The position numbers and the translations under genes were made by a program. Under the pieces are notes generated by a model. That model was not told the DNA's origin. It searched no databases and saw nothing but the letters and a program-made list of their open reading frames with translations. This document shows, one piece after another, positions 44,607 through 55,492 of a DNA stretch of 64,000 nucleotides. Source of the stretch: Vibrio maritimus (GTDB lineage: Bacteria > Pseudomonadota > Gammaproteobacteria > Enterobacterales > Vibrionaceae); the NCBI GenBank assembly GCA_000755425.1, contig BBMT01000010.1, positions 62,001-126,000 on the forward strand. Direction: 5' to 3'. Position 1 is the first letter of the stretch. The number at the start of each line of letters is the position of its first letter.

Positions 44607-45500
44607 TTATTGATTCTCTTCGCTGCTTGTCTCAGGTTCCACTTGGGTTTGCGCAAGCTCAAGGACTTGATTGTCAATCAGGCGCGCTTTGCCCAAAAAC
44701 GCTGACATCAAGATGACTGCTTGCGTCGAGCTCTCGTTGATTGCTTGTAGGGAGTGCGCATCACGAATGAATATTTCATCTGGCTGTAGACCTGCTGCAC
44801 GTAATTGGTCGCTAGCATCTTCAATGATAGATGGGTAGTCGTCACGGCCGCCGCGAATCGCACTGTTCATCCAACGCATGGTTTTCGCCAGCACAGGTGC
44901 ACGTTGACGCTCATCCATAGTTAGGTAGCCGTTACGTGAACTCATAGCGAGGCCGTCCATCTCACGGACAGTTGGCACACCAATGATTTCGATGTTCATC
45001 GCCAGATCGCTCACCATTTGACGAATTAGAGCGAGCTGCTGGTAGTCTTTCTCACCAAAGCAAGCGACGTCTGGTTGCACGATGTTGAACAGCTTAGTGA
45101 CGATCGTAGATACGCCTCTAAAGTGACCCGGACGTGATGCCCCTTCAAGCATATGTGAAATACCCGGCACTTCGACAAACGTCTGTTTGTCTAGACCTTG
45201 TGGGTACATCACTTCTGGTGTCGGCGTGAACACCAAATCGACACCTTCAGCAGTTAGCTTACTAAGATCATCGTCGAGGGTGCGAGGATAGTTGTTCAGA
45301 TCATCCGCGCGCTCAAACTGCATAGGGTTAACAAAGATACTCGCTACCACTACATCTGCATTCTCACGAGCTTTGCGCATCAGCGTTAGGTGACCTTCGT
45401 GGAGGTTACCCATAGTCGGAACAAAGGCAATTCGGCGTTGTTCACGCTTTAGCTGAGCAATTTGCTCTCTAAGTTCTGCAATATCAGCGAAAGTTTGCAT
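44607..45500 (-). CDS. panC: Pantothenate synthetase
   Basis: PanC joins pantoate and beta-alanine using ATP. The 297-residue product has the nucleotide motifs VPTMGNLHEGHLTLMR and FGEKDYQQLALIRQM, and the AMSSRNGYL segment. It is the last gene of the pcnB-folK-panB-panC operon, 8 bases after panB. The C-terminal tail is slightly longer than usual and acidic. Confidence 0.97.
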   Translation of the reverse strand: MQTFADIAELREQIAQLKREQRRIAFVPTMGNLHEGHLTLMRKARENADVVVASIFVNPMQFERADDLNNYPRTLDDDLSKLTAEGVDLVFTPTPEVMYPQGLDKQTFVEVPGISHMLEGASRPGHFRGVSTIVTKLFNIVQPDVACFGEKDYQQLALIRQMVSDLAMNIEIIGVPTVREMDGLAMSSRNGYLTMDERQRAPVLAKTMRWMNSAIRGGRDDYPSIIEDASDQLRAAGLQPDEIFIRDAHSLQAINESSTQAVILMSAFLGKARLIDNQVLELAQTQVEPETSSEENQ

Positions 45501-45508
45501 GATTCCCC

Positions 45509-46303
45509 CTAGGCAATCGTATGAGCGTCGTCTGGGAAAGCACCGCTTTCCACATCCGCGATATATTTAGCAACGGCGCTACGCATGTCGCCCGTTTCAG
45601 CCAAAAAGTTCTTTGAGAATTTAGGCATGTAGTTCGCTGAAATGCCAAACATGTCATGCATCACTAGGATCTGACCATCGGTGCCATTACCAGCGCCAAT
45701 GCCGATCACTGGAACATCAAGCACTTCCGTAATACGCGCTGCAAGTTCAGCAGGTACGCATTCAAGTAGAATGATCTGCGCGCCAGCTTCTTGTAGTGCA
45801 AGTGCGTCACGTACCATTTTGTCCGCGTTCTTTTGATCGCGGCCTTGTACCTTGTAACCACCAAAGATGTTCACACTTTGTGGGGTTAGACCTAGGTGAG
45901 CACAAACGGGAACTGCGCGCTCAGTCAACATTCTTACTGTATCAACCAGCCAATCGCCACCCTCTAGTTTCACCATGTTTGCGCCAGCGCGCATCAGTGT
46001 TGCTGCGTTCTCACACGCTTGTTGTGGGGTTGCGTAGCTCATGAACGGCATATCAGCCATCAATAAGCAGTTAGGGCTACCAGCACGCACTGCGCGCGTG
46101 TGATAGGCGATGTCTTCGACAGTCACTGGCAAGGTGTCGTTGTGGCCTTGCAGTACCATGCCGAGTGAGTCGCCGACTAAAATAACAGGCATCTCTTGGC
46201 TTTCAAACAAAGCCGCAAAGCTCGCATCATACGCGGTGGATGTTGCAAATTTGCGACCTTCGTTTTTCCACTTCATGAGGTCGTTAATGTTGATTTTTTT
46301 CAT
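45509..46303 (-). CDS. panB: 3-methyl-2-oxobutanoate hydroxymethyltransferase
   Basis: PanB makes ketopantoate, the first committed step to pantothenate and CoA. The 264-residue TIM-barrel product shows TAYDASFAALFE, VGDSLGMVLQGHNDTLPVT (Mg and substrate site) and GIGAGNGTDGQILVMHD. The frame is intact. Confidence 0.97.
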   Translation of the reverse strand: MKKININDLMKWKNEGRKFATSTAYDASFAALFESQEMPVILVGDSLGMVLQGHNDTLPVTVEDIAYHTRAVRAGSPNCLLMADMPFMSYATPQQACENAATLMRAGANMVKLEGGDWLVDTVRMLTERAVPVCAHLGLTPQSVNIFGGYKVQGRDQKNADKMVRDALALQEAGAQIILLECVPAELAARITEVLDVPVIGIGAGNGTDGQILVMHDMFGISANYMPKFSKNFLAETGDMRSAVAKYIADVESGAFPDDAHTIA

Positions 46304-46327
46304 TTTTAATCCTTATTAGGGGCTTGG

Positions 46328-46813
46328 CTAGGATTGCCAAACTCTGAGTCCATTGCGGTCGACTTGGTCGATAAGTGCAGTAAGCTCAGTCCCATCAGGG
46401 AGTTGTAAATTTGGTGCGATTTCCATAAGCGGATAGAGAACAAACTCACGTTGTTTCATTCCATAGTGTGGAATAGTTAAGCGCTCGGAATCGATCACCT
46501 CATTGCCGTAAAGAATGATGTCGAGATCGAGAGTTCTTGGGCCCCATCTTTCATCTTTACGGACACGCCCACGTTCCAGTTCGATAGCTTGGGTGCAATC
46601 GAGCAGTTCCAAGGGCGTTAATTCGGTAGATACCTTTGCCACAGCATTGATGTAGTCGGGCTGATCTTGTGGCCCCATCGGTGTGCTGCTGTAAAGGGAA
46701 GAGCAAGCTAGTAGCTCGCTCTTTGGTAGTGTTTTTAATGCCTCAATAGCAACTTTGGCTTGTGAGACAGGATCGGAAAGGTTACTGCCTATCGCGATGT
46801 AGCAAATGGTCAT
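46328..46813 (-). CDS. folK: 2-amino-4-hydroxy-6-hydroxymethyldihydropteridine diphosphokinase
   Basis: FolK pyrophosphorylates the pterin precursor of folate. The 161-residue product has YIAIGSNLSDP at the start and the RWGPRTLDLDIILYG signature. Its start overlaps the pcnB stop by one base. Confidence 0.97.
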   Translation of the reverse strand: MTICYIAIGSNLSDPVSQAKVAIEALKTLPKSELLACSSLYSSTPMGPQDQPDYINAVAKVSTELTPLELLDCTQAIELERGRVRKDERWGPRTLDLDIILYGNEVIDSERLTIPHYGMKQREFVLYPLMEIAPNLQLPDGTELTALIDQVDRNGLRVWQS

Positions 46814-48168
46814 TACTCGGCACTCTTCGCTTTTTTCGCTTTTGGGCTGCGTCTACGACGTGAGCCAGAACGCGAGCTCGAACCACCAAGGTCGTTCACC
46901 ATTGCTTGGCGCATATTGCGACCTGCTGATTGGAATGTGCCCCACCATTTCGCCAGAGCGGCCACTTCACCACCTTCGATTTCACCACGCATTTCGAGGA
47001 AGTCGAAGCCGGCGCGGAACTTGTTGAGCTCCATAAGGCGGAAAGCGCGTTTGCCAGAGCGGCGCGGCAAGCGAAGCTGCAGTTGCCAAATCTCGCGAAT
47101 TGTCGCGGTGTGACGACGTGGAATGGCGGTCGATTTCACTTGCTCATCAAGGACAATGTTGCTGGCTTCCATCATGGCGTCGTATTCAGATAGACCGCGT
47201 TCCATTAGCTCTTTGGTGTGCTCCATCATTGGGTACCAGAGCATGGCAGCGAACATAAATGCTGGATTGACGCGTTTACCTTCCTCGATGCGCTCATCAG
47301 TGGCATCAAGGACTAAATCAAGGACTTGCTCAGACTGAGATGAATAGTCCTCGGTAAAGTGCGGCGCAATGAGTGGGAACAACTGTTGGAACAAGTTGTA
47401 CTCACGCATTAGGTGGTAGGTTTCTAATCCGTAACCAGATTGCAGCAGCTTGAGTGACTCTTCGTACAAACGTGCCGATGGGATATCACGTAATAGTGGC
47501 GCAAGCTCTTCAATCGGTGCTGCTGTATCTTCTTCGATATCAAAATCGAGTTTGGCGGCAAAACGAACCGCACGCAGCATACGAACAGGATCTTCACGAT
47601 AGCGCACATCAGGCTCGCCAATTAGACGAATCAAGCGGTCTTCAAGATCTTCAACACCGCCAGCGTAATCGTGAATCGAGTAGTCACCAATGCTGTAGTA
47701 CATCGCATTGATGGTGAAATCACGACGCTCAGCATCTTCATCAATGCTGCCGTAGACGTTGTCACGAAGCAGCATGCCTTCTTTGCTCTGCTGAGAGATA
47801 TTTTTTTCTTGCTCTTGGTGGTGACCTCGGAACGTCGCGACCTCGATAATGTCACGCCCAAACATGATATGAGCAAGACGAAAGCGGCGGCCAATCAGGC
47901 GACAGTTTCTAAATAGCTTCTTGATCTGTTCTGGCGTTGCGTTAGTCGCTATATCGAAATCTTTAGGTTGTTCTCCAAGCAGCAAATCACGCACGCCACC
48001 ACCAACGAGGTAGGCGTCATAACCTGCACCGTTTAAGCGGTATAGGACTTTTAACGCGTTATCGCTGATTTGCTTGCGCGAGATGTTGTGCTCGTCACGT
48101 GTATAGACCTGTAACGATATGTCACTATATACATGATGAGTTTTTTGGGAATTTTCTTTTTTATTCAT
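46813..48168 (-). CDS. pcnB: Poly(A) polymerase I
   Basis: PcnB adds 3' poly(A) tails that speed RNA decay. The 451-residue product has the nucleotidyltransferase signature VGGGVRDLLLGEQPKDFDIATNA and a second carboxylate in RRDFTINAM, with a neck/body region and a strongly basic tail (RSGSRRRRSPKAKK) for RNA binding. It heads the operon with folK, panB and panC. The frame is intact. Confidence 0.96.
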   Translation of the reverse strand: MNKKENSQKTHHVYSDISLQVYTRDEHNISRKQISDNALKVLYRLNGAGYDAYLVGGGVRDLLLGEQPKDFDIATNATPEQIKKLFRNCRLIGRRFRLAHIMFGRDIIEVATFRGHHQEQEKNISQQSKEGMLLRDNVYGSIDEDAERRDFTINAMYYSIGDYSIHDYAGGVEDLEDRLIRLIGEPDVRYREDPVRMLRAVRFAAKLDFDIEEDTAAPIEELAPLLRDIPSARLYEESLKLLQSGYGLETYHLMREYNLFQQLFPLIAPHFTEDYSSQSEQVLDLVLDATDERIEEGKRVNPAFMFAAMLWYPMMEHTKELMERGLSEYDAMMEASNIVLDEQVKSTAIPRRHTATIREIWQLQLRLPRRSGKRAFRLMELNKFRAGFDFLEMRGEIEGGEVAALAKWWGTFQSAGRNMRQAMVNDLGGSSSRSGSRRRRSPKAKKAKSAE

Positions 48169-48255
48169 AGTATTAACGCAATTAAGGTTCGCGAAACCGG
48201 GTGGTTTTTACCCAAGTTTCGTGCCTGACGCATGAAATTTGCCGCTTATTCTAGC

Positions 48256-49140
48256 CTAGAGCGCCCCATTTGAGAATGGTGGTTTGATTTTGAGCTGGTC
48301 TGGAAGCTGAGATAGCTGCCAATTCTCAACGCCCCACTGGATGATTTTGGCGATATTTTGTCCGGCGATATCGTCACTGATCTTAAAGCCTAGGAAGCGC
48401 ATCGCATTAAGCAGAGTCGGTTTTGGATTGTCGAGATCAATGGCTGTCGCATGATTTTGCTTGGACAGTTTATTGCCACTATCATCAATCGCCAGCGGCA
48501 GATGCAAATAAGTGACAGGCGCGGCACCTAAAGTTTTGTACAAGCTGATTTGGCGCCCAGTTGGCTCGATGAGATCAGCACCGCGCACGACCTCGGTGAC
48601 GCCTTGATAGATATCGTCGAGCACAACAGCAAGGTTATACGCAAACAAGCCATCACGGCGTTTGATGATGAAATCTTCCTTAGCCAAGCATCTGGAATCG
48701 CCAGTGTGCCGTGTTTCTCATCAACAAAAGAGGAAATTGGATAGTGCATTTTAAGGCGCACTGCGCAGCCTTGGCTGTCTGTAAGTGCTTTGTCGCGGCA
48801 TGTCCCTTGGTAGAAACCGCCTGCGGCCTTAATTTGCTTACGAGTGCACTCGCACAGATAGACTTGCTTCTCTGCTAGCCAGCGGTCAATTTGCGCTTGA
48901 TAGGCAGCTAGGCGCTGACTTTGGTATAAGACCTCACCATCAATGAAGCTCATAGGCTTTTAGGGTTTGCAGAATCAGCTCTGCGGCGCCTTCAACTTCT
49001 CGTGGGGGATCGATATCTTCGATGCGAACCAGCCAAAGTCCATTCTGAGACTTAGCTTGAAAGTAACTGCCTAGTGCAGCCACGAGAGAACCAAAATGAA
49101 GGGGGCCTGACGGAGAGGGGGCGAATCGACCAATATACAT
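48256..49140 (-). CDS. gluQ: Glutamyl-Q tRNA(Asp) synthetase GluQRS (two apparent frameshifts)
   Basis: This truncated glutamyl-tRNA-synthetase-like enzyme glutamylates queuosine in tRNA-Asp. It has GRFAPSPSGPLHFGSL (HIGH-like), the Cys-rich zinc site CECTRKQIKAAGGFYQGTC and the KLSKQN (KMSKS-like) loop; no anticodon domain. The start is the ATG at 49140 (MYIGRFAPSP). Breaks lie near 48941 (two G missing in the coding strand; repair gives LHWDGEVLYQSQR) and near 48688 (one C missing; repair gives PDALAKEDFIIK). After repair it has 295 residues. It sits downstream of dksA, as usual. Confidence 0.93.
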
Positions 49141-49186
49141 AGTGCTTAAATATAGACAGTGCTTAATTGTGTTTGAGGAGTGGATC

Positions 49187-49217
49187 AAAAAAGGGAGCGT
49201 GTGCTCCCTTTTTTCGC
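49187..49217 (-). terminator. Intrinsic terminator after dksA
   Basis: Arms AAAAGGGAGC and GCTCCCTTTT flank GTGT, with a T-run on the minus strand. Confidence 0.85.
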
Positions 49218-49220
49218 TTG

Positions 49221-49667
49221 TTAGCCTTGCATCTGTCTTTCTTTGATTTCTGCAAGTGTCTTACAGTCGATACACAAATCAGCTGTAGGACGCGCCTCTA
49301 AGCGGCGGATACCGATCTCGATACCACAAGACTCACAGAAGCCAAAATCGTCTTCTTCAATCTTGTTTAGTGTCTTTTCGATCTTCTTGATCAAACGACG
49401 CTCGCGGTCACGGTTGCGTAGCTCTAGGCTGAACTCTTCTTCTTGAGAAGCTCTGTCAACCGGATCAGGAAAGTTAGCTGCTTCGTCTTGCATGTGGTGC
49501 ACAGTACGATCAACTTCTTCCCTAAGTTGGTTGCGCCAAGCGCTTAAGATTTTAGTAAAGTGATCCAATTGAGGCTGTGACATGTATTCTTCACCAGCTT
49601 TTTCTTGGTATGGATCAACACCTGCAATGGCTAGGATGCCTAGCGCTTTTTTCTTAGATTCTGGCAT
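49221..49667 (-). CDS. dksA: RNA polymerase-binding transcription factor DksA
   Basis: DksA inserts its coiled coil into the RNA polymerase secondary channel and works with ppGpp. The 148-residue product has the coiled-coil arm (about 35-110, with the DPVDRASQEEE tip region) and a four-cysteine zinc finger (CESC and CIDC). A leading segment KKALGILAIAGVDPYQ is typical of the long form. The frame is intact. Confidence 0.98.
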   Translation of the reverse strand: MPESKKKALGILAIAGVDPYQEKAGEEYMSQPQLDHFTKILSAWRNQLREEVDRTVHHMQDEAANFPDPVDRASQEEEFSLELRNRDRERRLIKKIEKTLNKIEEDDFGFCESCGIEIGIRRLEARPTADLCIDCKTLAEIKERQMQG

Positions 49668-49798
49668 GCAGCATCTCCTACTTACACCTAGTCAACTGTG
49701 CGAACAGTTAATTTTAAGGCGGGTATCTATAGCAAAAACAAATGCCGGTGGCAAACGATGTTTGTTAATCTTCTTCTCAATGTGAAGTGGCATCACTT

Positions 49799-50509
49799 TT
49801 AACTGAAATCCAGCGCGGATACGAGCTTAATTTCATTGTCAGAAAACGCTGCCTTATAACAAATCACTTCAACCCCAGCTTGCCTTGCTTGCTCAAGTAA
49901 TTGTGAATATTTCGCATCTATATGGTGTGCCACTGACACTTTTTCAATCCCTGAATGCAAAACTGCGAAAAATAATACGGCTCTATGTCCGGTTTGAACC
50001 ATTTCTGTGAGCTCTCGCAAATGCTTCTGACCACGAGTGGTCTTGGCGTCTGGAAAATACCCTTGTCCCGTATTGCCTTCATCCAGCAGTGTGACACTTT
50101 TTACTTCGATGTAGCAATCTGCGCGATCACTATCTTGCAATAAAATATCCACTCTGCTGTTTTCTTGACCGTATTTCACCTCAGTCTTTAGAGTTTGGTA
50201 ACCAATCAGCTCTTTTACAACGTTATTTTCAATTGCTTCAACGACTAAAGTGTTGGCTCTGGCCGTATTGACGCAAATCGAGTGTCCCGCTTTGGTATGG
50301 GTCAGCTCCCAACTGTTTGGGTATTTGCGCTTTGGATTGTCGGAGGTGGAGTACCAAACAGTTGAACCCGGCTCAGCACATCCCGTCATGGCACCTGTAT
50401 TGGCGCAGTGAATGGTGACCTCCTCGCTATCACTAAGCGTGATGTCAGCGAGGAAGCGTTTGTAACGCTGGATGAGTTTCCCTGATTTGAGTGGCGGATC
50501 GAAGTGCAT
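49799..50509 (-). CDS. sfsA: DNA/RNA nuclease SfsA
   Basis: SfsA (sugar fermentation stimulation protein A) is of uncertain physiological role; it has a nuclease-like fold. I start at the ATG at 50509 (MHFDPPLKSGKLIQRYKRFLAD), which matches the family N-terminus and gives 236 residues; the open frame to 50545 is probably not translated. Core motifs: HCANTGAMTGC, YSTSDNPKRKYP, RVDILLQD and CYIEVKSVTL. It lies upstream of dksA and divergent from hrpB. Confidence 0.92.
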   Translation of the reverse strand: MHFDPPLKSGKLIQRYKRFLADITLSDSEEVTIHCANTGAMTGCAEPGSTVWYSTSDNPKRKYPNSWELTHTKAGHSICVNTARANTLVVEAIENNVVKELIGYQTLKTEVKYGQENSRVDILLQDSDRADCYIEVKSVTLLDEGNTGQGYFPDAKTTRGQKHLRELTEMVQTGHRAVLFFAVLHSGIEKVSVAHHIDAKYSQLLEQARQAGVEVICYKAAFSDNEIKLVSALDFS

Positions 50510-50559
50510 TTTGAGGCCGTTTTTTATTAGAATGATGAACTTCATTACAACATAAGGTC

Positions 50560-53027
50560 ATGCCCTTGTCACAGTTGCCTATCGAACTCGTGTTGCCACA
50601 GCTCACCCAAGCTATTGCTGCATCGAACCAAGTTATCCTCAAAGCGGCCACTGGCGCTGGTAAATCGACCCACTTCCCGTTGAGGTTGCTGCAATCTGGT
50701 ACTGTTAGCGGCAAGATCATTATGCTGGAGCCCCGGCGCATCGCGGCACGTAATATTGCAGTCTATATCGCTTCGCAACTCGGTGAAGCCGTGGGTAAGC
50801 AAGTGGGCTATCGCGTGCGTGGCGAGAGTAAAGTCAGTGCAGAGACAAAGCTCGAGATCGTGACTGAAGGTGTATTAACCCGCATGCTGCAAGACGATCC
50901 TGAGCTGACGGACATTGGGATGATCATCTTCGATGAATTCCATGAGCGCAGCTTGCATGCGGATACTGCGCTCGCTTTTGTGTTGGAAAGCCAGGAAGCG
51001 CTGCGTGATGATCTATGTATTGTCGTGATGTCGGCAACCTTAGATGCAGGCGATCTCAAGCGGGTACTTCCTGATGCGCAATACATCGAATCTGAGGGAC
51101 GCTCTTTTCCCGTTGATATCGATTATCAACCAATGTCGCAAAACGATCGCTTGCCCGAGTTTATGGCGAAACAGATTGAGCGCTTGCTACTTCGTGAGTC
51201 GGGATCGTTACTCGCATTTTTACCCGGTGTGGGCGCGATCAAGCGAGTGCAAGAGCTGCTTGAGCAGGCGCAAATTGAGGCCAGCGTTTGTCCATTGTAC
51301 GGACAGCTCGATTTTGCTGCGCAGCAAGCGGCGATAGAGCCGGCAAAGCTCGGTGAGCGTAAAGTCGTACTGGCAACCAACATCGCGGAAACCTCACTGA
51401 CGATTGAAGGTATTCGATTGGTGGTCGATTCTGGCCTAGAAAATCAAGCATGGTTTGATTTAAAAACTGGCATATCCCGTCTTGAACAGGGGCGTATCGC
51501 TCAGTCTTCGGCGATTCAGCGTGCTGGCCGAGCAGGACGAATAGAGTCAGGGCTGTGCGTTCGCTCTATAGTGAGACTCAATTTCAATCACAGCCAGAGC
51601 AGAGTACCCCGGAAATCTTGCGCAGTGATTTAGCCTCATTGCAGCAAGAACTGATTCGCTGGGGCTGCACCAATGCCGATGACCTTGCTTGGATTGATGC
51701 GCCAAAACACACACATCTTCAGCAGGCACGCGACTTGCTGACTAAGCTCAAGCTCATTGATAATGCAGGAAAAGCCACGCAACTTGGTCAGAGGGCTTAT
51801 CAGCTTGGCGTTGAACCTCGCTTAGCGAGCATGTTATTGCAAGCAGAAGCGCTTGGTGAGCAAACACTTGGCTGTGCTATTGCATTGTGTGCCTTGATTG
51901 AGGAGCCAGAGCGTAATGAAGTCGATGTGCGCCAATCGCTGCATCGTTGGCAGCAAGGCACTATCGCGCGCCGATCGCTTCTTATGCAGCGAGCTAAAAC
52001 CATCGCCTCTCGCTTCAAGCAAGACTTCTCGCTTGGTCGTGTTGAGGAATCTTTACTTGGCGTTGTCGCAGCGTTGGCATTCCCCGATAGAATAGCGTTG
52101 GCGCGAAATCACTCAGGGCACTATTTGCTTGCAAACGGTCATGGTGCTTCGTTAGATACACAGCTCCGCCTTTCTGATGAGAGGCTGCTGGTGGCGCTGG
52201 ATTTGATGCGTGCAGGGCAGGGCAGCAGTGCGATTTACAAGGCATTGCCGATTGAACTCGATGTTTTAGAAAGCACTCTGCCAGGGTTGATCGAAGCGGT
52301 GAGCGTTGTTGATTGGGATGACGATAAGGGTCGACTCGTTGCCAGTGAGCAGCGCCGTATTGGTGCAGCGGTGATTACCAGCCGAGAGATCCCTGTGCCA
52401 GATGACGCAGACATTGCCAGTGCCTTGCTTGGGTATGTTCGTCGCAAAGGGCTAGACGCCTTAAATTGGAGTGACAGTGCAGAGGCGCTTACCCAGCGAG
52501 TGCAATGTGCAGCCCTTTGGTTGCCAGAAGACAATTGGCCAACCATGAGTCAAGAAGCATTACTCAATGACCTTGAGCAGTGGCTACTGCCCTTTATGTC
52601 AGGCATTAGTAACGCTAAGCAGCTAAAGAAAGTGGATCTAATGGCCGCCTTAGAAGCGATGCTGGGTTGGGATAAATTAAAGCTGCTCGATGAGCTTGTG
52701 CCTACGCACCTGACCGTGGCGTCAGGTAATCGCAAACGGATTCGTTATCAAGCAGGAGAAGCGCCGACGCTATCGGTTAAGCTGCAAGAGATGTTTGGAG
52801 AAAAAGCCTCGCCAACCATTGCTCGCGGTACTCAGGCGATTGTGCTTGAGCTGCTTTCACCTGCGCAAAGGCCACTGCAAATCACCCGCGATCTCGCGGC
52901 GTTTTGGCAGGGAGCCTATAAAGAAGTACAAAAAGAGATGAAAGGGCGTTACCCCAAACATCCTTGGCCCGATGATCCAATGAATCATCAGGCGACCAGT
53001 AAAACCAAAAGACAACTAAATTCATGA
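50560..53027 (+). CDS. hrpB: ATP-dependent RNA helicase HrpB (one apparent frameshift)
   Basis: This DEAH/DExH-type helicase of 822 residues (after repair) has Walker A GATGAGKST, DEFHERS, motif III SATLD, and motif VI region QRAGRAGR, followed by the HA2 and HrpB C-terminal domains. Its cellular role is little known. AAGG precedes the ATG at 50560. The frame breaks near 51564: one added C (CGC-CTC-TAT) gives GLCVRLYSETQFQ. The TGA overlaps the mrcB ATG by ATGA. Confidence 0.93.
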
Positions 53028-55416
53028 CAGTAAGAAATAAACAAGCGGCGCCGGGCAAGAAGCCTGCGCCAAAGAAAACGCCTGCCAAAGCCGCGACCAA
53101 ACGCAAAACAACGACACGTCGCCCGAAGCGCAAATCGACGCGCAGTAAGAAAGGCAAAGTGGGCTTAGGCAAACGTCTATTTTCCATTGGTTGGAAGCTG
53201 GCGCTGGTTGGCGTGGTTGCGATGGGGGCGGTTCTTTACTATTTGAATCAAGTGGTGAAAGAGCGCTTTGAAGGGGAGTTATTTGAGCTGCCGACTGTGG
53301 TTTATGCTCGAGTACTCAACGTCTCTGTGGGTGATGCCATTACTCCAGCTCAGCTTCGTAATGAGCTGGACGTACTCAGCTATCGTAAGGTGTCCACGCC
53401 CCGACATCCTGGTGAGTACTCATCTTCATCGACTAAGATTGAGCTGATTCGTCGTCCATTTGAATTTGCGGATGGCCCTGAACCCGATCGCCATGTGATG
53501 CTTTATTTCAATGACGGCACACTGTCTCGCATTCAATCGTTAGAGCAAAAGGGCGATTTGGCTTTCTACGAATTGAGCCAAAAATGCTGGGCATGCTTGA
53601 GAAACAAGCCGATGAACAGCGTTTGTTCTTAAGACGTGACCAGTTTCCAGAGATCATGATCGATGCACTGATTGCCACGGAAGACAGAGATTTCTATCAG
53701 CACGACGGTATTTCGCCAACGGCGATTGCGCGTGCCTTTTTTGCCAATATTCGCGCCGGACGCACGGTGCAGGGTGGCAGTACGCTGACCCAGCAGCTAG
53801 CGAAAAACCTATTTTTAACCAGCGAACGCACCCTATGGCGTAAAGTACGTGAGGTATTGATTGCGCTAATTCTGGACTACCGCTACAGCAAAGATCAGAT
53901 ACTAGAAGCGTATTTAAACGAAGTGTACTTGGGGCAAAGCCGAGGTGAAGCAATCCACGGCTTTGGTCTGGCGGCGCGTTTATACTTTGGTCAGCCGTTG
54001 CAAGATTTGCGTATTGACCAACTCGCGCTGTTGGTCGGTATGGTCAAAGGGCCATCTTACTACAATCCAATTCGTCATCCGGAGCGAGCGAAGCAGCGCC
54101 GCGATTTGGTGTTAAGGCTTATGATGGATCAGCAGATGCTCACTGGACGTGAGTTTGAAATGGCCGCGTCACGTGATTTGGATCTGCAAAAAAATCCACA
54201 GATAGCCAGTCGTCAGCCAGCTTATTTCCAACAGCTTAAGCGAGAACTTAGCCGCAAGGTCGGCGATAAGATCAAGGCTTCAAAAGGTGTCAGGATCTAT
54301 ACCTCGCTCGATCCCGTGTCACAAGACAAGTTAGAAAAAGCAATCGCCAAGCGTGTCCCTCAGCTCGAGAAAACCTCGGGGAAAGGACTAGAAGCAGCAG
54401 CGGTTGCGGTAGATAGAACGACAGGTGAGATCCGCGCTATGGTGGGCGGTAAACGCACCGGTTACAGCGGCTTCAACCGAGCGCTGAATGCCAGTCGTCC
54501 TATTGGTTCTTTGGTAAAACCAGCGGTCTATTTAACTGCTTTAGAACAGCCAGAAAAGTATGACTTAGCGACCACACTTCAAGACACAAAACTTACCCTA
54601 AAGGGTAGCAAGGGCAATGTGTGGCAGCCGCGTAACTACGATCGTAAGTTCCGTGGCGATGTGCCTCTGTATCAAGCTCTGGCGAAATCACTCAACGTAC
54701 CGACAGTGCGTCTTGGTATGTCTTTGGGCATCAAAAACGTGTCAGATACTTTAGTGCGCCTGGGTGTCGATGCTGACGAAATCCGTCCGGTGCCATCGAT
54801 GTTCCTAGGGGCAATATCTTTGACGCCTTACCAGGTGGCACAGATGTTCCAAACGCTGTCGAATTCTGGACGCCAAGCTGAGCTGTCAGCGCTGCGCTCA
54901 GTGGTTACTGTCGATGGTGATGTGATTTATCGCTCGCTGCCGAAAGCGAGTCAGAAAGTGCCTCAGCAAGCGGCATGGCTGACCACGTTTGCGATGAAAA
55001 AAGGCGTGGCAGAGGGGACGGGACGTTACTTAAACAGCAAATTTGCTTGGGCGGCACTGGCAGGCAAAACCGGTACCAGTAATGATACCCGCGACAGCTG
55101 GTTTGTGGGTGTGGATGGGCGTGAGGTCACTACCATCTGGGTCGGCCGAGATGACAACAAGTCGACGAAACTGACGGGCTCAAGCGGTGCATTGCGCGTT
55201 TATTCAGACTATCTGGCGGCACGCATCCCTGAAAAGCTTATTTTGCCGTGGCCTAAGAACATCAGCATGATTGGTTTTCAGCCCCAGCAAGGCGGTGCGC
55301 TGCAGCTTGATTGTGGTAATCAGTTCGAGTTACCGGTATGGGATGAAGGCGGTGAGCTAAAAGCATCGTGTGACAACCAACCCAAACAGTGGATAAAAAA
55401 TCTATTTGATTGGTAA
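53024..55416 (+). CDS. mrcB: Penicillin-binding protein 1B (one apparent frameshift)
   Basis: This is a bifunctional glycosyltransferase/transpeptidase that builds peptidoglycan, 797 residues after repair. It has a basic cytoplasmic tail (1-48), one membrane segment (about 52-72) and a UB2H-type linker. The GT51 domain shows ATEDRDFYQHDGIS and QGGSTLTQQLAKN; the transpeptidase shows SLVK, SLN and KTGTS. The frame breaks near 53579: one added C (AGC-CCA-AAA) gives YELSPKMLGMLEKQ. In this species group its activator is LpoB-like or CsiV; neither is seen here. Confidence 0.95.
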
Positions 55417-55446
55417 ATTGGATTAGTGTTAATTATATGGAGAGTA

Positions 55447-55468
55447 GTTAATATACTGATATATTAAC
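55447..55468. promoter_or_regulatory. Perfect inverted repeat upstream of the patatin gene
   Basis: Arms GTTAATATA (55447-55455) and TATATTAAC (55460-55468) are separated by CTGA. It sits 24 bases before the start codon, where a repressor would block transcription or translation. No regulator gene is adjacent. Confidence 0.45.
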
Positions 55469-55492
55469 CATAAATATTAAGCGCTTTTAGGG

